NCBI GenBank assembly: GCA_977017575.1
Contig: CDRNVI010000004.1
Span: forward strand, 310,001-374,000
Length of the DNA stretch: 64,000 bases
DNA from: Paramoeba atlantica
Taxonomy: Eukaryota; Discosea
Direction of reading: 5' to 3'
The notes beneath the pieces are model-generated. The model did not search any database. It saw only the letters and a program-made list of their open reading frames with translations, and was not told where the DNA came from. This document shows positions 50,740-59,656 of the stretch, one piece after another. The stretch's first letter is position 1; every line of letters begins with the position of its first letter. The translations under genes were made by a program, and so were the position numbers.

Positions 50740-52431
50740 GCAAAGTGCTTCGAGGAAGTGCCTTACCTTCGCAGGCACTCCGTTGTTTGTGCACGCCGCT
50801 CTTCACGGCTAGCCAAGGCACACGACGCACACCTACCTTTGCACGTTAAGAAGTCGATACCTGTTATCCATTTGGATCAGGTTAAGGAGTGGATGAGTAT
50901 GTCAGCTGCCACTCGTTTTCGCAAGGTAGTGGATGAATTATTATGGGTACCTAAAGCCCCGTACCCCGAACCTAGTGTGAAAGGTTCATTGCCTGAGGCG
51001 GACGTCCGATTGTTGGAGGACGCAGGCATAATCTCTAAGGTCCCGGCGCAGGAGTTGAGAAAGCGCCCATCGATGCAGTTCATGATTCCCTTCACGGTTG
51101 TGGAGACCGATGATCAGGGCAATCAGCGCAGAAGGTTTATTTCGTGGACACGGGACGATAATGATAGACTTAAAGGATATGAACCACAGGTCCCTTTATA
51201 TCATCCCTCCAAGTACCTTCATAAGGCGCACGAGCCGATGGCTGTGAAGCGGGACTTCACATGCGGGTTTTACCAGATTGGTATCCCGAAGAGGGCGCGG
51301 CCCAAATTCCGCCTTAGAACGAACAGTGGAGACGTGTTTGAGATGAACGTCCTCCCGATGGGCCATAGGTGTGCACCGGAGGTTATGCACACGGTTACCG
51401 CCGCGATTGCTGGCGAGGCGTCGATTTGTTCTCAGCGCTACTCGTTTCACCGAGGCGCTATCGACGTTTATGTTGACGGAGTTCGGTTTGCAGGAACCCA
51501 CTCCGAGGCCACCACGTACGCTCAGTTCATTGACGAGCGTTGCGACAAGGCGAACGGTCTTTTCAAAGATCGGGGTCAGCCCCCTGTAGCACAGTACGTG
51601 TTCAATGGGGTGGCGTTCGACCATAACGCGCATACGGTCTGCCTGGGACCGCGAGTGATCAGGAAACTGCGAGCCGACTCTTTCTTCAACATTTCCTTTG
51701 TTGACCTAGAGGCGGTGGTGGGGCGCCTCATTTATGGCTCCGCAGTTCTCCGGCTCAATATGCCGCGATTTTATTTCGCTTTGAAGGTGGCGCAACGGCG
51801 TATCAACTTGTTGAACCGTTGCCCGAAGTTATGTGACCGTCCGGTCGCACTCCCTGTCGTCACTCGCTCCATGCTAGCAGAGTGGAGAAACGAGTTGTTG
51901 GAGAATGTTCCACGGTCTCCACCTCCCCACCCCGATGTTGTTCCACACAAGCATCGTCTCTACACCGATGCCTCGGTGAAAGGGTGGGGAGCGATTATGT
52001 ATTTAGACAGCGGAGAGGTTTTGATTACGGGAGAGGCGTGGCCTGAGTCATCCTCGTATGAGGTGAACCGTGCGGAAGCTGCAGCAGTCCGCTTAGCCCT
52101 CGAGAAGTTTTCCGCGCATTGCCCCCGTGGAACCTGCTTGGATGTTTTTGTTGACAACACCTCCTGTCAGGCTGCACTGAACAGGAGGATCTCCAAGTCA
52201 GAGGGGGTTTCAATGGAATTGCGCGAAGTCCTGCGACTGACAGAGGACAAAGGTATTTGTGTCAAGGCAGCGTACATATCCACGGATGAGAACCCGGCGG
52301 ATGCTGTCAGTCGCGGGAAGGAGATTGAGAGAGAGAAGGTTGAGAAATATAAAGGCAACATCGACAAATACAGCGATAATCAGCATCATCATATTGTAAA
52401 GCTAGACAGTCATATTGAAGGAAAACCCTAG
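50740..52431 (+). CDS. RT-RNase H of Y2
   Basis: The frame encodes a reverse transcriptase region (FISWTRDDNDRLKGYEPQ, AVKRDFTCGFYQIGI, FEMNVLPMGHRCAPEVMH, DVYVDGVRFAG) and an RNase H (YTDASVKGWGAIMY, EVNRAEAAAV, DVFVDNTSCQ, STDENPADAVSRG). The style is that of the DIRS/Ngaro/VIPER group and not of LINEs. The frame is also open upstream of the start given here, across the recombinase region, so the true N terminus is unknown. Confidence 0.8.
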   Translation, partial: AKCFEEVPYLRRHSVVCARRSSRLAKAHDAHLPLHVKKSIPVIHLDQVKEWMSMSAATRFRKVVDELLWVPKAPYPEPSVKGSLPEADVRLLEDAGIISKVPAQELRKRPSMQFMIPFTVVETDDQGNQRRRFISWTRDDNDRLKGYEPQVPLYHPSKYLHKAHEPMAVKRDFTCGFYQIGIPKRARPKFRLRTNSGDVFEMNVLPMGHRCAPEVMHTVTAAIAGEASICSQRYSFHRGAIDVYVDGVRFAGTHSEATTYAQFIDERCDKANGLFKDRGQPPVAQYVFNGVAFDHNAHTVCLGPRVIRKLRADSFFNISFVDLEAVVGRLIYGSAVLRLNMPRFYFALKVAQRRINLLNRCPKLCDRPVALPVVTRSMLAEWRNELLENVPRSPPPHPDVVPHKHRLYTDASVKGWGAIMYLDSGEVLITGEAWPESSSYEVNRAEAAAVRLALEKFSAHCPRGTCLDVFVDNTSCQAALNRRISKSEGVSMELREVLRLTEDKGICVKAAYISTDENPADAVSRGKEIEREKVEKYKGNIDKYSDNQHHHIVKLDSHIEGKP

Positions 52432-52477
52432 GGGACAGGATCACCAAATACAAAAAAAAAAAAAAAAAAAAAAAAAA

Positions 52478-53539
52478 CAAGACAGTGGCTCGGGGAGAGT
52501 ATATACCCTCAAGGTCACAACTGCCCGATTCCGAATTGTCGCCTCCCACTCGGCCCTGGGGTGGACCATGCGCTAGCCTGCAAGTGCGGCCACGGAATCA
52601 TTACAAGGCACAACGCCCTAGCGGAACAGTTCTCCGCTGAATGCAGCAAGGCCGGGTTGAGCCCACAGAGAGAAGTCTCTCTGGGAAACAGGGGTCCGGG
52701 CGGCGCCCTCACGCGACCCGCAGATGTCTATGTCCGGAACGGTGGTCTCGGTCAGGCCCTCGTCCTTGATTTCGCTGTCACACATGTTCAGCAACAAAAG
52801 TATACGGACCTGGTCCGTGATGCTAACATGGTGGCAGCCGGGTCATTCGCCGAGAGGTACGCCGTCGAACACAAGCGGAAGCAACGGGAGGAAGCTGAAG
52901 AAGCGAAGACCAAGTTCACAGCTATGGCTGTCGAAACATACGGATGCTGGAGTCCGGCCGCCATGTCGGTCTTGCGGGAAGTCTCGAAAGGCCAAGCTGC
53001 GACCTCAGGTGGAACACTTTCGCAAGGGGGGGCGTTACAGCAAATACTAACAAGTCTGAACGTCACCCTCATGCGCTCCCAGGCGCGTATGCTCGTTCTT
53101 CGCCTCCCCTCGGCGAACACAGGCCCTGCACTTGTGGGGTATGGCAAAGAAGAGTAAGGAAAACTTCTGGCCTGGATGTTGGTCGAGTCGACAGAGTCTA
53201 TGCTCACGCCTAGCCCGCGAGGGCTAGGTACCCCAAGTGAGGTAGTACACGGGAAGTGAATCTCCTCCCCGTCGACCAGCATCCTGTTTCGCGACCGTGT
53301 CGCTGTCGACACAGGCCCGCGCCTGCGCCCTCCCATATAGCAAGGGAAGGGTTCACAAGCCAGGCCGTGGAGAGGTCGAAAGACCCGGTCCGGAACGCGC
53401 GAATGGATTGGGCGTGGATTGCTTGTTTTTATTATTATTGTTATTATTGTTATTATTCTTACGGGAGATCGAATTGCTAGTTTTGGGCTCCAAAATATGA
53501 AATTTCTAATTTTATTGCTTAAAAAAAAAAAAAAAAAAA
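52478..53539 (+). mobile_element. RLE-A LINE copy A7, 5′-truncated
   Basis: It starts after an A-rich tract, with coding from about 52487 (WLGESIYPQGHNCPIPNC…) to the stop at 53155-53157 (…ALVGYGKEE). It includes the RLE: VDHALACK, RHNALAEQF, SLGNRGPGGALTRPADVY, VLDFAVTHVQQQKY. The 3′ UTR (hairpin at about 53210-53229) is shortened and ends TTTTATTGCTT plus 19 A (53521-53539). It is the closest relative of the fragment at 1-336. Confidence 0.88.
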
Positions 53540-53711
53540 CTATAATTCGACACCGGGTTAAGCGATCTCGGACCGTCTCAGTCACATCTCCATTTATGAC
53601 AAAAAAAAAAAACAAGACATGAAAAAAAGAAAAAAAACAAAGACAAGAAAAGAAAACACAACAGACAAGAAAACAAAGACAAGAAAAAAAGAAAAAAAAA
53701 AAAAAAAAAAT
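53540..53711 (+). repeat. Short orphan segment and degenerate A-rich tail
   Basis: 53540-53599 is a 60-bp orphan (CTATAATTCGACACCGGG…) ending in A12. 53600-53711 is an A-rich stretch with CAAGACATG, CAAAGACAAG and CAACAGACAAG interruptions, mirrored on the opposite strand at 337-407. It looks like a series of tail-derived pieces. No coding signal. Confidence 0.6.
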
Positions 53712-55303
53712 AAGAAGGGCAAAAGAACGATGCGAAAAACTTGTACGCCAGGGTGAAGTCTCTCGTGGAATGAGTGCACTAACGGCGGCACCCTTTGCAC
53801 CTGACAACGACGAAACGTACTGCAAGTTGATGGCAAAGCATCCCACTCGTGCGCAGGACTGCATGCTTCAAGATCTCCCGTACCCTAACGCACCTCCCTT
53901 GAAAGTAAACGAAGAAGAAGTTAAGCACGCTTTGGGCAGCTTTCGCAAGGGATCATCTGGCGGAAAGATGTCGCTGAGAGCTGAGCACCTTCAGATAGCA
54001 CTACGTGCCCACGTGGACGAGAAAGTACACCCTCTCACCGCTCTTACAGACGTAGTCAATGTGCTTCTTTCTGGAAAAGCTCCATTCGAGATTCAGGAAC
54101 GTTTCGCTGGGGCCAGATTGTGTGCACTTCAGAAAGGAGCATGTGACGTCCGACCTATAGCCGCAGGCGAGACAATCCGTCGTTTGGTTGGTAAAGTGGC
54201 ATGTCTAACAGCCAAGAAAAAAGCTAGTCGCTTGTTTAAAGGAATACAGTATGGGGTTGCCACGCCAGCCGGATCGGAGAGGGTGATCCACCTGTGCCGA
54301 CAGACTATGTCCCGCCATGCCGATGACACGAACTTTGTGCTATGTAAGGTGGACCTAGCGAACGCGTTCAATAGAGTATCCAGATCTGCGTTCATCGCCT
54401 TACTTCGCAAACATTTTCCAGAATTGTCAGCATGGGTGGAGTGGACCTACTCCACGGATAGTCTCCTAACTTACGGTTCCAGAACTCTTCCATCATCCGA
54501 GGGGGTTCAACAAGGGGACCCCCTAGGGCCTCTCCTTTTTTCCCTCGTAATGCTCGAAGCCGCGAAAATGATCAAAGAAGCACTCCCAGGCAGTCTCCAG
54601 CTTCACCTCTGGTACCTCGACGACGGGGTAATAGCCGGTAAGGCCGAAGACGTCAGTTTCGCTTTAGAGACTCTTTCTCGAGTTGGTCCTAAGTGGGGTC
54701 TTCACATCAATACCTCTAAATGCGAAATAATAACGAACCCTGCCTCGGCACACCAAACTGCTCTTTTTTCCGATATTCCGGAACCCAAGATAAACCGCGA
54801 AGGAAATTTTGACATTCTTGGGAGCCCCATAGGCTCTGCTCAACATTGCATAGATTTCCTTACGACACACGCCGTGGAACCGGCAGAAGAGACCCTGGAA
54901 GCTATAGAAATGCTCGAAGATCCTCAAATTGCCTTGTCATTGATCAGACAGTGTGCGGGTTTTTGTCAAATGGTCCATTCGCTTCGAACTACCCCACCAC
55001 ATGAGCTTTCTGCACTCTGTCAGCGCCTTGATGAAGCAGTCCTCCATGCGTATGAATGGAATATATGCCCGCTTAGCTCCTCAGCTCGATCACAAGTTCA
55101 ACGCCCGAAACGGTATGGAGGTTTTGGTCTCCGATCTGCATCTGCGCACCGCTCAGCGGCGTACGTGTCTTCAGTTGCTTTTGCTGCAGAGACGGATCGT
55201 TGGCTACCGTCAGATGCAGAAGGATTCTCTTCCGCAGTCCTGGACATCAATCGCCGGAGCGGAGTCCCCGTAGTTGATCCGGACACGGGAAGAGCATTAG
55301 AGG
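53712..55303 (+). mobile_element. RLE-A LINE copy A8, truncated at both ends
   Basis: An open frame from about 53712 (RRAKERCEKLVRQGEVSRGM) to 55303 (…DPDTGRALEE), covering the RT including VDLANAFNRVSR and YLDDGVIAG. It is nearly identical to A3 in opposite orientation. The RLE domain and UTR are missing: the sequence breaks where a CA/TG microsatellite and the APE-E copy E2 begin. The rest of A8 is not found beyond E2 in this window, where the satellite starts instead. Confidence 0.87.
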
Positions 55304-58300
55304 AGACACACACACACACACACACAACACTGAAGGCATTACCCTTCAGTTGAGAAACTGTTCAAGCTTCACTAAATATATGCTCCTAAAACTAGAACTA
55401 ATAGAATTTGATTCCCACACCATCGTGCGCCCTATTGGTAGATATATTTTTCCATTACTTTCGTTTTGAGTACACCACTGATTTTACAGGTTGGATGTTC
55501 GGAAATGTTTCTTTTCGCTTTGTTCAAATTCTGCGTTAGCAAGCGAAGACGCGGTGTCTAGTAACTTACCTTTTCTCTTACGCCGCATCCGACGCTCCTC
55601 ACGGGTTGGGTTCGTGGTTTTCTTTTCTATTGTTTTAAGGCACGCTATCCACTCATATTCGGAGTGGGCCGATTCATTTCCTCGGTTCAGGTTTTTTCTT
55701 CGTTTAGAAATAGGTTCCGAACTAACGAGCTTTTTACTTAAGGTATCCGCTTCTTCATTCCATTTATTCCCACAATGGCCTCGGACCTTAATAAAGGTGA
55801 TGGTTCTCCCCTGACAATGCGCTGATCGAATAAAACTATCCAGAAAACTAAGCAGATCGGAATTCGATCCTTCAAAACCAACCAGTCGATCTTTCCTTCG
55901 GCGCATATTTACAAAATTCCACACATAATACGAATCTGTGTGTACAACAACATTTTCAACTTCTTTTAGTTTACTCAAACCAAATAGGGCAGCGTGAATT
56001 TCGGCTCTTTCAGGAGATTTGGTTTCCAGGTAGGATAGGGAGGACGAAAAACTTTCATGCTTCTCTGCGTTTACTATTACACATCCAACTGCTACCTTTA
56101 CCCTTGTGTCCGTATCATCGGAGATAGAAGCATCCACGTACGCATGCATTTCCTCTGGTTTTACAGGAAAAGGGGTTTCCCCTTCTTCGATAAATTGTAA
56201 TTTATTACACACTGTTTCTTTTAAAGCGTTTTTGTATGCTAGTTTCCATTTTGGACTTTTGTAGCCAATATAAGACTCTGAGGGCTCGAGTCTCTCTGAG
56301 AGGTTTTCAATTAATTTGGCCCAGTGTGCGCGATCAGAGGCATATACAAGCATTTCTTCCATCTCAATCCCAAGGTCTTGTGCGCATGATTCGGAAGGCG
56401 ATGGAAATCTCGCCTTTTCCCGGGAGCCCCATCCTACTAAAGAGCGGTAGATCTCAGAGTGCCTAATTTGGTGACCCACAAGGCGCGCCCGATTAATACG
56501 ATGTATTGTATTGAAATGTAGCGTGTTGTGGTACAGAGATTCAATAGGATAACAATGCCCATTCTCATCAACTCCTACGGCGTCACACACGATGCGCCTC
56601 ATGTTGTTTACTTGTACTTCAACGTTTCTCACCTGCGATGCCGATATCACCATGGATGACGTACCGTAGTTTAGTATGGGATAGACAAGGGTGTCAAAAA
56701 TTCGAAGCTTAGCCTTTACGCGAAGAGGCGAGATCCAAATACCTCGTAGTTTGCTAAAACACGCCCACGTCAAACGTAATCTGTCGGTTAATGTTAATTT
56801 AGGCTCGGTTTCATGCTGAACATGCCCCAGATGGCGGTACGATTTTACTTTCGGAATGTTCCCACAAGTTGATGAAAGGAGATCGCCATCCTTATTCTCA
56901 TTCTTCGAGATGGACATCCATGCCGTTTTGTTGACACCAGCGGCTATACTCAAATTAGCTTTGGATGCTTCAGTAGCGACGCTGTCGACCATCCTTTCTA
57001 ATGAACGTTTGGAGTCGGAAAACAGGATCAAATCATCAGCGTAATCAATATCAGTCACTCGTGTTGATTTATATCCACGTTTTCTGGTTCCGGCGGAGCT
57101 CAGCGTTAGTCCATCATCTTTATTTTTCAATGCCGCGTGAAGGATGCGATCGAGAACCATGATAAATAAATACGGAGCCAGCACATCCCCTTGCAAAATA
57201 CCCGAGGTAATAGGAAAGGAGCTGGTTTTCCCAAACGGGGTACGTACAATGGCCTCTAAGCCCTCGTAGGCCGACATTGCAAGGGTTGTCATTCGAGGTC
57301 CTACGTGGAACGAATGTAACGCTGCCCTGATAGATGAGTGTGAAAGCGATGGAAAGGCACTCGCGAAGTCGATGAAAGCAATCATGACATTTTCGTGACT
57401 TCGATTCCGTCTTGATTTCGTGAGGATTTCATTGAGAATAATTTGGGCTCCACAGGTGGACCTCTCCGGGCGGAAACCATATTGATTTTCGCGTAGAACT
57501 CGCTCGGTCGAGGGCCGAATACGATTCAAAATCATACCGTTAATTAGCTTGAGGATAACGTTGACAAGACATATTGGGCGCCAATTCCGCAGCTCGGAAA
57601 GATCACCTTTTTTCGGTACGGGGACTTGCAGAACGGTTTTCCAGAGATGGTGCGTCTTTCCCGTTTCAAGGGCTTTGTTGATGATTCCAAGAAGGAGATG
57701 GCGTAAAGAATTTTCTTCGAGTATGGATATGTACGCTTCCGCTGGTATCTCGTCGAGTCCTGGAGCTTTTCCTCGTTTAAGTCTACGCGCAGCGCATGCA
57801 AGTTCATCTTCTGTGAAAGGTGAATCCATGATTTCTCCTTCAAAGTTTTTGGCCTCATCAAATTCAACTTTTGTGTCTCCAACACCTCGGTTAGCAATTT
57901 TAGAGAAGAAGTCCTTAACGGCTGCTAGTCGTTTCCGGTTTGATTGACCTGCGCCATAATTAAAAACTGTTTTCCTCATTCCGCATATTTCGCGAATGAA
58001 TCTCCAAGGGCTGGAATGGTTTTTCCGTAGTTTTTCTTGGAGAATTGCACATTCAGCTTCAATTGTGTCCTCAATTTTCTCACGACTCTTGTCTACAAGA
58101 CCTTTGAATGTATGCGCATTTCGACTAGATTTGTACAGGGCGCTGAGTGATAATATTTCCTCTTGTTTGTTTGTTTCTTCTCGTTGCCCATTGGATTTAC
58201 TTAAATCACTTGGTGCCTCGAAATCCGGAAGTGTTTTCTGTGCCGCATATAGTATCCCCTCTGATAAAACCTCCCACGGGTCGGGTCTTCCCTCTCCGAT

Positions 58301-59656
58301 TACTTTGAAAACAGCTTGTTGTGTACATTTATTGAATTCCTTGCAAATATTTTCTGATTTTAGGTTGTACCATGGCAAATGATTGCCAGGTTGTGTTTCA
58401 TGCGCTTTCCACTTAATCTTGAGACGGGTGACAACCGAGCAGTGCTGCGTTGGGAAAGGAGCAAGTAAAACTTTATGATGTTGTATTGCTGACGCGTATC
58501 GATTGGAAATTATAATATGATCTAATTGTCTCTCAGCGCCATTGGGAAGTTTACAAGTCCACTTTCGAGAGCTTGGTGAGAGAGTGTGGGCAGACTTGCA
58601 ACCAACGTCTACAAGTAAGGCGCGAAATCGAGCTACAGCTGCTTTGTCTTCAGCAGTTTTGTTGACCAGCGTTAAAGGGGAATTAAAATCTCCAATTAAG
58701 ATCGTAGGTCGTTGGGGGTTCGTGGATTCAAGATCGCGAACGGCCTTTCTTAAAGAAGCGTCGAAGGTAGATTTCATTTCCTTAGAAGAATCCCTAATGG
58801 GACCGTACACATTGAATAGTGTAGCGTTCCCGTTTTCCCAAGGAAACTGTGCAGTCATAATCCGTTCTGAGATAACCCGCACCTTTTCCAATGGAAAAGT
58901 ACTAACGAGCGCCATTCCGTTGTAAGAACGGTCGGACGTTGCTGAGGAAAAATATAAGTAATACGTAACACCGGTGTCCTCCGTTTGCTGACGTAGAATC
59001 TCACCAAAGAGACGAGAATCAAAACGGAACCTCGTTTCCTGCAACCCCAGTATGTGAATCCTCTTGCTACTCATAAGGTTCAATATTTCCTTCAATCGGA
59101 CACACGATCGAATAGAAAACAAATCCCCCCCCTCTAATTTTAATGAGGTCACATTCAGGGTCGCTATGGACAACTTCTCCTTCACAGCCGAACCATTTTG
59201 GTTCTTCAAAGCGCGATCGACATGCTCGCCGGGCGACGTCGATTTGGTAGCGCAGCGACGCCATCGTCTCTTACGCCGGGAGGGAGCCGATCTCATTCGA
59301 ACAGCGCATATGATAACTCTTGCGGAAATGGGGGGGAAGGGAAACACCAGGTCAGCTCTTTGATGATACTTCACGCTGAAGCAATCAGTATCCTCAAAGT
59401 TTCCCATAACATCTCCCTCCCATAGTCGGTATTTCCGAGAACCATCATACCGCCATACGACTGCAATATGGCAACCTCTACGCATCCAACGCATGAGACT
59501 TGATAACGCACTGCGACGGAGTTTAGCACCCTTATTTTCAACCGGAATAGGCGGCAGAAAAAGAGAGCCCCGACCAAGCGTGGAACGATCGAGACATTCG
59601 CGAACAACGCGCACCTCGACCGCACCGGACGCATCCGTCGTCATTTTGTTAAAATC
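55304..59656 (-). mobile_element. APE-E (ingi-like) LINE copy E2, apparently complete
   Basis: A minus-strand LINE with one long ORF (59644-55484). The 3′ side has 155-180 bp of UTR containing the hairpin CTGAAGG…CCTTCAG (about 55331-55351) and ends in a TG run (CA on plus, about 55304-55326) instead of poly(A). A TG tail would explain the abrupt break in A8. The 5′ side abuts the 17-bp satellite 12 bp upstream of the ATG. No SL is seen at this 5′ end, unlike RLE-A, RLE-B, C and D. Confidence 0.8.
55484..59644 (-). CDS. APE-E LINE polyprotein: APE endonuclease, RT, RNase H
   Basis: 1386 residues, no internal stop. Residues 1-150 are basic and unassigned. APE endonuclease at about 157-410: SIATLNVTS, QET (202-204), NGMALVS, GDFNSP (about 318), DHIIIS (about 374) and HCSVV (401). 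RT at about 610-900: KRGKAPGLDEIPAE, NWRPICLVNV, AFIDFASAFPS, GILQGDVLAPYLF, and YADD at 868-871. RNase H at 1166-1306 with all acidic positions (D1171, E1215, D1237, D1300). In this class the APE nicks DNA and the RT copies the LINE RNA at the nick. APE-RT-RNase H in one protein is the layout of ingi/L1Tc and the I group. ATG 59644 is the first in frame after the satellite boundary. Confidence 0.92.
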   Translation of the reverse strand: MTTDASGAVEVRVVRECLDRSTLGRGSLFLPPIPVENKGAKLRRSALSSLMRWMRRGCHIAVVWRYDGSRKYRLWEGDVMGNFEDTDCFSVKYHQRADLVFPFPPISARVIICAVRMRSAPSRRKRRWRRCATKSTSPGEHVDRALKNQNGSAVKEKLSIATLNVTSLKLEGGDLFSIRSCVRLKEILNLMSSKRIHILGLQETRFRFDSRLFGEILRQQTEDTGVTYYLYFSSATSDRSYNGMALVSTFPLEKVRVISERIMTAQFPWENGNATLFNVYGPIRDSSKEMKSTFDASLRKAVRDLESTNPQRPTILIGDFNSPLTLVNKTAEDKAAVARFRALLVDVGCKSAHTLSPSSRKWTCKLPNGAERQLDHIIISNRYASAIQHHKVLLAPFPTQHCSVVTRLKIKWKAHETQPGNHLPWYNLKSENICKEFNKCTQQAVFKVIGEGRPDPWEVLSEGILYAAQKTLPDFEAPSDLSKSNGQREETNKQEEILSLSALYKSSRNAHTFKGLVDKSREKIEDTIEAECAILQEKLRKNHSSPWRFIREICGMRKTVFNYGAGQSNRKRLAAVKDFFSKIANRGVGDTKVEFDEAKNFEGEIMDSPFTEDELACAARRLKRGKAPGLDEIPAEAYISILEENSLRHLLLGIINKALETGKTHHLWKTVLQVPVPKKGDLSELRNWRPICLVNVILKLINGMILNRIRPSTERVLRENQYGFRPERSTCGAQIILNEILTKSRRNRSHENVMIAFIDFASAFPSLSHSSIRAALHSFHVGPRMTTLAMSAYEGLEAIVRTPFGKTSSFPITSGILQGDVLAPYLFIMVLDRILHAALKNKDDGLTLSSAGTRKRGYKSTRVTDIDYADDLILFSDSKRSLERMVDSVATEASKANLSIAAGVNKTAWMSISKNENKDGDLLSSTCGNIPKVKSYRHLGHVQHETEPKLTLTDRLRLTWACFSKLRGIWISPLRVKAKLRIFDTLVYPILNYGTSSMVISASQVRNVEVQVNNMRRIVCDAVGVDENGHCYPIESLYHNTLHFNTIHRINRARLVGHQIRHSEIYRSLVGWGSREKARFPSPSESCAQDLGIEMEEMLVYASDRAHWAKLIENLSERLEPSESYIGYKSPKWKLAYKNALKETVCNKLQFIEEGETPFPVKPEEMHAYVDASISDDTDTRVKVAVGCVIVNAEKHESFSSSLSYLETKSPERAEIHAALFGLSKLKEVENVVVHTDSYYVWNFVNMRRRKDRLVGFEGSNSDLLSFLDSFIRSAHCQGRTITFIKVRGHCGNKWNEEADTLSKKLVSSEPISKRRKNLNRGNESAHSEYEWIACLKTIEKKTTNPTREERRMRRKRKGKLLDTASSLANAEFEQSEKKHFRTSNL

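Larger units (their letters stand above)
49906..52440 (+). mobile_element. DIRS/VIPER-like retroelement copy Y2 (fossil)
   Basis: A plus-strand copy of the tyrosine-recombinase retroelement, more complete than Y1 and Y0. Parts in order: an AT-rich leader (49.91-50.09 kb) shared with Y1, tyrosine recombinase, RT, RNase H, then an A-rich tract at 52451-52477. The recombinase lies ahead of and overlaps the RT frame, as reported for VIPER of trypanosomes. Terminal repeats were not recognised. The reading frames look open; whether the copy is whole cannot be said without its ends. The close match to Y1 suggests recent origin. Confidence 0.85.

Noticed and set aside
1-59656. tRNA, rRNA or other housekeeping RNA genes
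   Set aside because: I found no tRNA-like cloverleaf or rRNA segment; the repeated GC-rich blocks are element UTRs.
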